Assembly (NCBI GenBank): GCA_016197205.1 | Contig: JACPWG010000096.1 | Coordinates: forward strand, 93,902 to 157,901 | DNA from: Planctomycetota bacterium | GTDB lineage: Bacteria; Planctomycetota; MHYJ01; WSZJ01; JACPWG01 | Direction: 5' to 3' | DNA length: 64,000 nucleotides | Part shown: positions 61,601 through 64,000 of the stretch, piece by piece | How the letters are laid out: every line of letters begins with the position of its first letter | Position numbering within the stretch: position 1 is the stretch's first letter | Program-made: the position numbers and the translations under genes | The notes under the pieces: generated by a model | Database searches by the model: none | Seen by the model: the letters and a program-made list of their open reading frames with translations, nothing else | Told to the model about the DNA's origin: nothing

Positions 61601-62565
61601 CGCGCCGGGTCCGCGGAGCACTCCAGCTCCGGCAGCGGGCGTCCGTCGAGTTCGGTGAACCGCAGCCGAAAGGTCCAGGCGCCGCGCGTTTGCAGGAGCT
61701 TCACGAGTACCTTGTTCCAGCCCGCGCGGAGCCGGACCTCCGCCACGTCCTGGTCGAGGAGCGTGTCCCGTCTCGTTTCCACACGGAGCGCGAGGTCGTC
61801 GTTCACCCACACCGAGGCCCCCTCCCCGCACGCGAGTCGAAGCGCGACGGGGCGGGCGGTTTTGGAGCGGACGAAGGAGAGCGCGTAGGCCGCGACGTCC
61901 TGCGCCGGGCGCAACATCGCGGAGAGGTCGACAAGTCCCGACTGGGCGCGGGCGGGCGTGGGCCGCCAGGCGACGGGGCGAAGGATGCCCTCGTAGGCCG
62001 CGTCGAGACGAAGCTCGCGCTCGGGCGGGTAGGCCTCGCGCGCCGCGCGCCCGCCTTCGTTCGAGAAGGGCCCGACGACGAGCCAGTCGCGGACGAAGCC
62101 GAGCGTTTCCAGGGCTCGGCCGGCCTCGTCGAGCCGACCGGAGCGTACGAGAAAGGCGCCTGCGTACCACGTGCGCCAGGCATGAAAGGCGGGGCCGAAC
62201 GGCGCCCGGGCCAGCTCCTCGAGCGTGACCAGGAGCTCCGCCGGGCGATCGGTCTCCGCGGCGAGAGCGGCCAGCCTGTGGAGGTAGACCTCCGCGCGCG
62301 CGTCGCGCCGTTCGCGATCCGCCGCCCCTGTCGCGTCCGCGTCCGAGGCGTCGTGCGGCGCGGCGGCCATCCTTCTCAGGTATTGACCGTAGCAGTCGAA
62401 AGCTGCGTCCGGCCGGCCGTGCCCTTCCGCCTCGGCCGCGTCGTCGTCATTCGGCAGGGGCGTTTCCGCCCGCCCGGTTCCGACCGCGAAGGCGAACAGG
62501 AGGAGGGCGAACAGGGCGACGACGAGGCGGACTTGACCGCGAAGGGCGTCATGCCTGGAAGCCAC
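58696..62565 (-). CDS. Large exported TPR protein with DUF3857 and active-looking transglutaminase domain
   Basis: The 1289-residue protein has a signal peptide (VALFALLLFAFAVGTGRAE). TPR-like and beta segments fill residues about 40-690, with a Gly/Ala/Ser-rich stretch (SSAASGDTGAKPTGANG) near 340. The DUF3857 domain is about 715-900 (YVLHARVVKMNKDGTSSEYVHQVLTI). The transglutaminase-like domain keeps GDCKDKALL with Cys978, then VEHFNHCIACV (His) and DLFLDGTA (Asp), so the triad is complete. A C-terminal beta domain follows. Proteolysis or cross-linking of an extracytoplasmic target is plausible; the target is unknown. The downstream paralogue lacks the Cys. Confidence 0.89.
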   Translation of the reverse strand: MASRHDALRGQVRLVVALFALLLFAFAVGTGRAETPLPNDDDAAEAEGHGRPDAAFDCYGQYLRRMAAAPHDASDADATGAADRERRDARAEVYLHRLAALAAETDRPAELLVTLEELARAPFGPAFHAWRTWYAGAFLVRSGRLDEAGRALETLGFVRDWLVVGPFSNEGGRAAREAYPPERELRLDAAYEGILRPVAWRPTPARAQSGLVDLSAMLRPAQDVAAYALSFVRSKTARPVALRLACGEGASVWVNDDLALRVETRRDTLLDQDVAEVRLRAGWNKVLVKLLQTRGAWTFRLRFTELDGRPLPELECSADPARAAELAPAPSSAASGDTGAKPTGANGASGEDGAAAGTHPSRGAIDYLTALQSSARATASELADLGFLHMDLAFEDPDRHSALRAYRAAVDARPRFAPYRFALARASQVDAAMSPEREENAYREGLEATLALDPQHVGALVALSRYYLESLKNSDRARRYFARAKETAPDAAEVRAFEPVLLDARGHDAAADLARRELAPGLAGRVEFLLEAADRRLGDHRPVDALALADAALAKDFTRERAHARRVDCLLRLGRVEDAVAQESAAVRINPWSLSARVRAAHLLEALKRFPEAEAEYRQALALCPEDDGLLTLLGNALHLQEKTPEARAVWEKALAINPNNVALKRYMEFLHVEETPFETPFREDFSSFLPAAQKVGDPAAPAVYVLHARVVKMNKDGTSSEYVHQVLTITNEKGINDFDVVTLHYTPGEERLKVLNARVAHRDGSQDEARINTQGGGLPAGQSALDLPPLSVGDVVELEYRREALHRGFFGDYFGDRVVFGSTYRTLTMRYILLSPADRPVYLHRRNLETEPVTTQEEEGRTIRRTWELRDLPAVQAEAGMPDLAEVCPTVFVTTYASWKEFVDWYADLISKQSDVDEALSAKVRELTAGLSSPEDKIRKIYNFVTGQIRYIAWEFGIHGYKPYRATQILARKFGDCKDKALLINTMLREVGIRSFPVLINAEELRSGEDLSAPMVEHFNHCIACVRLDGRDLFLDGTASFHNMDSLPAMDQGASVLVIDDQGGRLEKIPTVTPEENVRTDEAVVAIQPDGSARLRARANVTGPRSSNVRYEYSVPDRRKLQLERSLGSKFAGAQVESVKFTNLFDLDQPVGYTYLAALPSFLQPRQEEFAFQPTLFPSRLSATCGKSERKHDLVLEVPWRDVSRCEFSVPEGLVVRSLPEPLDLETPFGAFKGRVAWQAAAHKVTLETSVELRTTRVRVADYAAYREFCNAVDFWESREAVLGRAEK

Positions 62566-62691
62566 GGAAACCCCTTGCGGAAAAAACTCGTGCGAAACCG
62601 CCGCTCAGACAAGAACTCAAACACCGGCGAAGCGGCTAGCGGGAACGTCTCCCACGTCTCGGCGGGAATGAACGCGCGAAGCCGCCAGGAC

Positions 62692-62726
62692 GCGCGGAGG
62701 CCGCTCCCTGACGGTCGCAGTTCCGC
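62692..62726 (-). repeat. Dispersed repeat family 1, copy g
   Basis: On the minus strand GCGGAACTGCGACCGTCAGG followed by GAGCGGCCTCCGCG. It starts one to two bases after the TGA stop of the NPCBM gene. Confidence 0.75.
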
Positions 62727-62727
62727 A

Positions 62728-63960
62728 TCAGCGGATCAGCCGCGCGCCGGCCCATGCGCCGCGGCCGAGGATGTTGCCGTCGAGGATGTCTCCGCCGAAA
62801 TCGCACACGATGCGCAGCTCCTTGACCCCCTCGACCGGCACGTCCACCTCGGCCGGCTTCGACTCCCACTTCAGGGGCCCGCTGTCGAAGAGTTTCTTCC
62901 CGTCGGCGAGCACGGCGAACCGGAGGGGGCCGGGCGGGTCGCTCGGAGGCTCGGCCTGGTCTTCGAAGCCGACGGCCGACAGGAAGCGCTTGAACTTCCC
63001 GTCGAGCGCGTAGGTCAGCTCGCAATAGGAGTGGACGGCGAGGCCTTTCCGATACTCTTTCCCCTTTACCGAAATCCTGCGCGCGTCCTGGAGCCCGCGG
63101 TCCTTCTGAAACGGGTAGAGCGGCTCGCCGGGGCCGTCGGCGGGCCCGCTCCCTGGGAAGTAGTCGTATTCGACGACCTTTGCGGGTACCAGATCGGAGA
63201 GGTACACGCACCGCCCGTTCTTGAAGAAGATCGAGGCGACGCTCCCGACCGGGATGCTCAAGGTATTGCCGTAGAGGGTCGTCAAGGTCACGGCGCCCGG
63301 CTTGAGCGAGGTGAGCTTCCCGGTGAGACGGCTCCCGCGGGCGCATTCCACGATGGCGAGCATCCCTTCCGGTTCGTCCGGGGGCGGGGCCAGCTCGGAG
63401 AAAAGGATCATCGCGATCTCGCCGGGGTCGAGCCGGACTTCTCGTTTGAAGAGAGAGGACTGGAAGCGGATGCCGTCCGCCTCGATCCCTGTCACGGCGC
63501 CGACGTCGGTGTCCCCGGTGCTCCGCCAGAGGACGTCCTCGTTCGGGCGCGGCTCGGGCGCCTTCCCCGTCGACTTGTTCCCGGGAAACACGAGTCGCTG
63601 GACCTGCTCCAGCAGGCAATCGATGACGCCGAGGTCGGGGCTCTTGAGCGAGAGCGCGGATTTCGTCCCGCCGGCCAGGTCGCCCACGAGCAGGTCGTGG
63701 TTCGACAGGATGACCTGCACTTGCCCGGCTTTCCTGCTCGAGGCGAGGCGCGGGAAGGCCACCTCCGCGACCTCATCGCAGGGCACCTTCGCGGTGCCGC
63801 CGTCGACCAGGGACAGGGCCAGGTCGCCGGAGTCTTCGAGCGCGACCTGACGCGCGGCGTAGGTCTTGTTGTGGACGTCCAGCACCTGGATGTCGCCCGC
63901 CGCGGCCGGCAGGCAGGGGAGGAGCAGGCCGAGGAAGGCGAGGACGCCCGGCGGACGCAT
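62728..63960 (-). CDS. Exported NPCBM-domain protein
   Basis: The 410-residue protein has a signal peptide (LAFLGLLLPCLPAAAGD). The N-terminal half has repeated small beta units (VLDVHNKTYAARQVALED, VGAVTGIEADGIRFQSSLF, LTGKLTSLKPGAVTLTTLYGN). The C-terminal part, from about residue 260, is an NPCBM-type carbohydrate-binding-like beta-sandwich: AHSYCELTYALDGKFKRFLSAVGFED, ADGKKLFDSGPL and VEGVKELRIVCDFGG. The ATG at 63960 follows GGAGGTCTTTCGCC. Cell-surface or carbohydrate binding is the family expectation. The gene is just upstream of the transglutaminase pair; the repeat copy g separates them. Confidence 0.9.
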   Translation of the reverse strand: MRPPGVLAFLGLLLPCLPAAAGDIQVLDVHNKTYAARQVALEDSGDLALSLVDGGTAKVPCDEVAEVAFPRLASSRKAGQVQVILSNHDLLVGDLAGGTKSALSLKSPDLGVIDCLLEQVQRLVFPGNKSTGKAPEPRPNEDVLWRSTGDTDVGAVTGIEADGIRFQSSLFKREVRLDPGEIAMILFSELAPPPDEPEGMLAIVECARGSRLTGKLTSLKPGAVTLTTLYGNTLSIPVGSVASIFFKNGRCVYLSDLVPAKVVEYDYFPGSGPADGPGEPLYPFQKDRGLQDARRISVKGKEYRKGLAVHSYCELTYALDGKFKRFLSAVGFEDQAEPPSDPPGPLRFAVLADGKKLFDSGPLKWESKPAEVDVPVEGVKELRIVCDFGGDILDGNILGRGAWAGARLIR

Positions 63961-64000
63961 GGCGAAAGACCTCCGGTGGGGCGAGGGTGGAAAGGGGTTC

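Overview
This is a GC-rich bacterial chromosome segment. The gene style points to Planctomycetota or a close relative: a zinc-ribbon Ser/Thr kinase, VIT/VWA and double-VWA exported proteins, giant TPR proteins with DUF3857/transglutaminase domains, an NPCBM-domain protein, DUF2225 and DUF3750 proteins, and long intergenic spaces full of dispersed repeats. The assignment rests on protein families read by eye and has not been tested phylogenetically. I see 43 protein genes, a tRNA-His gene, RNase P RNA, several clear promoters and terminators, and at least five families of intergenic repeats.

Layout. 1-6660 (minus) is a leucine-degradation operon: methylcrotonyl-CoA carboxylase beta, methylglutaconyl-CoA hydratase, biotin carboxylase, a separate biotin carrier, HMG-CoA lyase, then a membrane protein that runs off the edge. 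7020-10428 holds an exported protein facing a membrane-anchored kinase. 11203-15022 encodes a heterodimeric ABC exporter with one degenerate ATP site. 15255-17991 is a two-gene cassette, a class III nucleotide cyclase with a Nudix-like C-terminus followed by a PP2C phosphatase, and looks lower in GC than its surroundings. 18068-20880 holds an overlapping pair of membrane and exported proteins, followed by an orphan nucleotidyltransferase. 21690-26931 (minus) carries gap, pgk, a small unknown gene, rpe, accD and a small exported protein; gap has a near-consensus promoter. A divergent promoter drives DUF2225, TPR and STAS genes (27132-31650), followed by a TerB/TPR gene with an 11-unit octamer repeat after its stop.

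34020-42940 (minus) holds DUF3750, a thioredoxin-like gene interrupted by an in-frame UGA with a SECIS-like hairpin, a Cys/Met-metabolism PLP enzyme, and two near-identical VIT/VWA genes, each with its own terminator. 43367-44339 (plus) is an OGG1-type glycosylase and tRNA-His. 44736-50325 (minus) is TPR, CUB-like, rnpB, an exported unknown and a HEAT-repeat protein. 50573-51086 is a toxin-antitoxin pair. 51197-63960 (minus) is a double-VWA membrane protein, two DUF3857/TPR giants (one with a transglutaminase Cys, one without) and an NPCBM protein.

The observations most worth following are the candidate selenoprotein, the cyclase-Nudix/PP2C cassette, the split MCC alpha subunit, and the repeat families that abut or form the stop codons of many genes.
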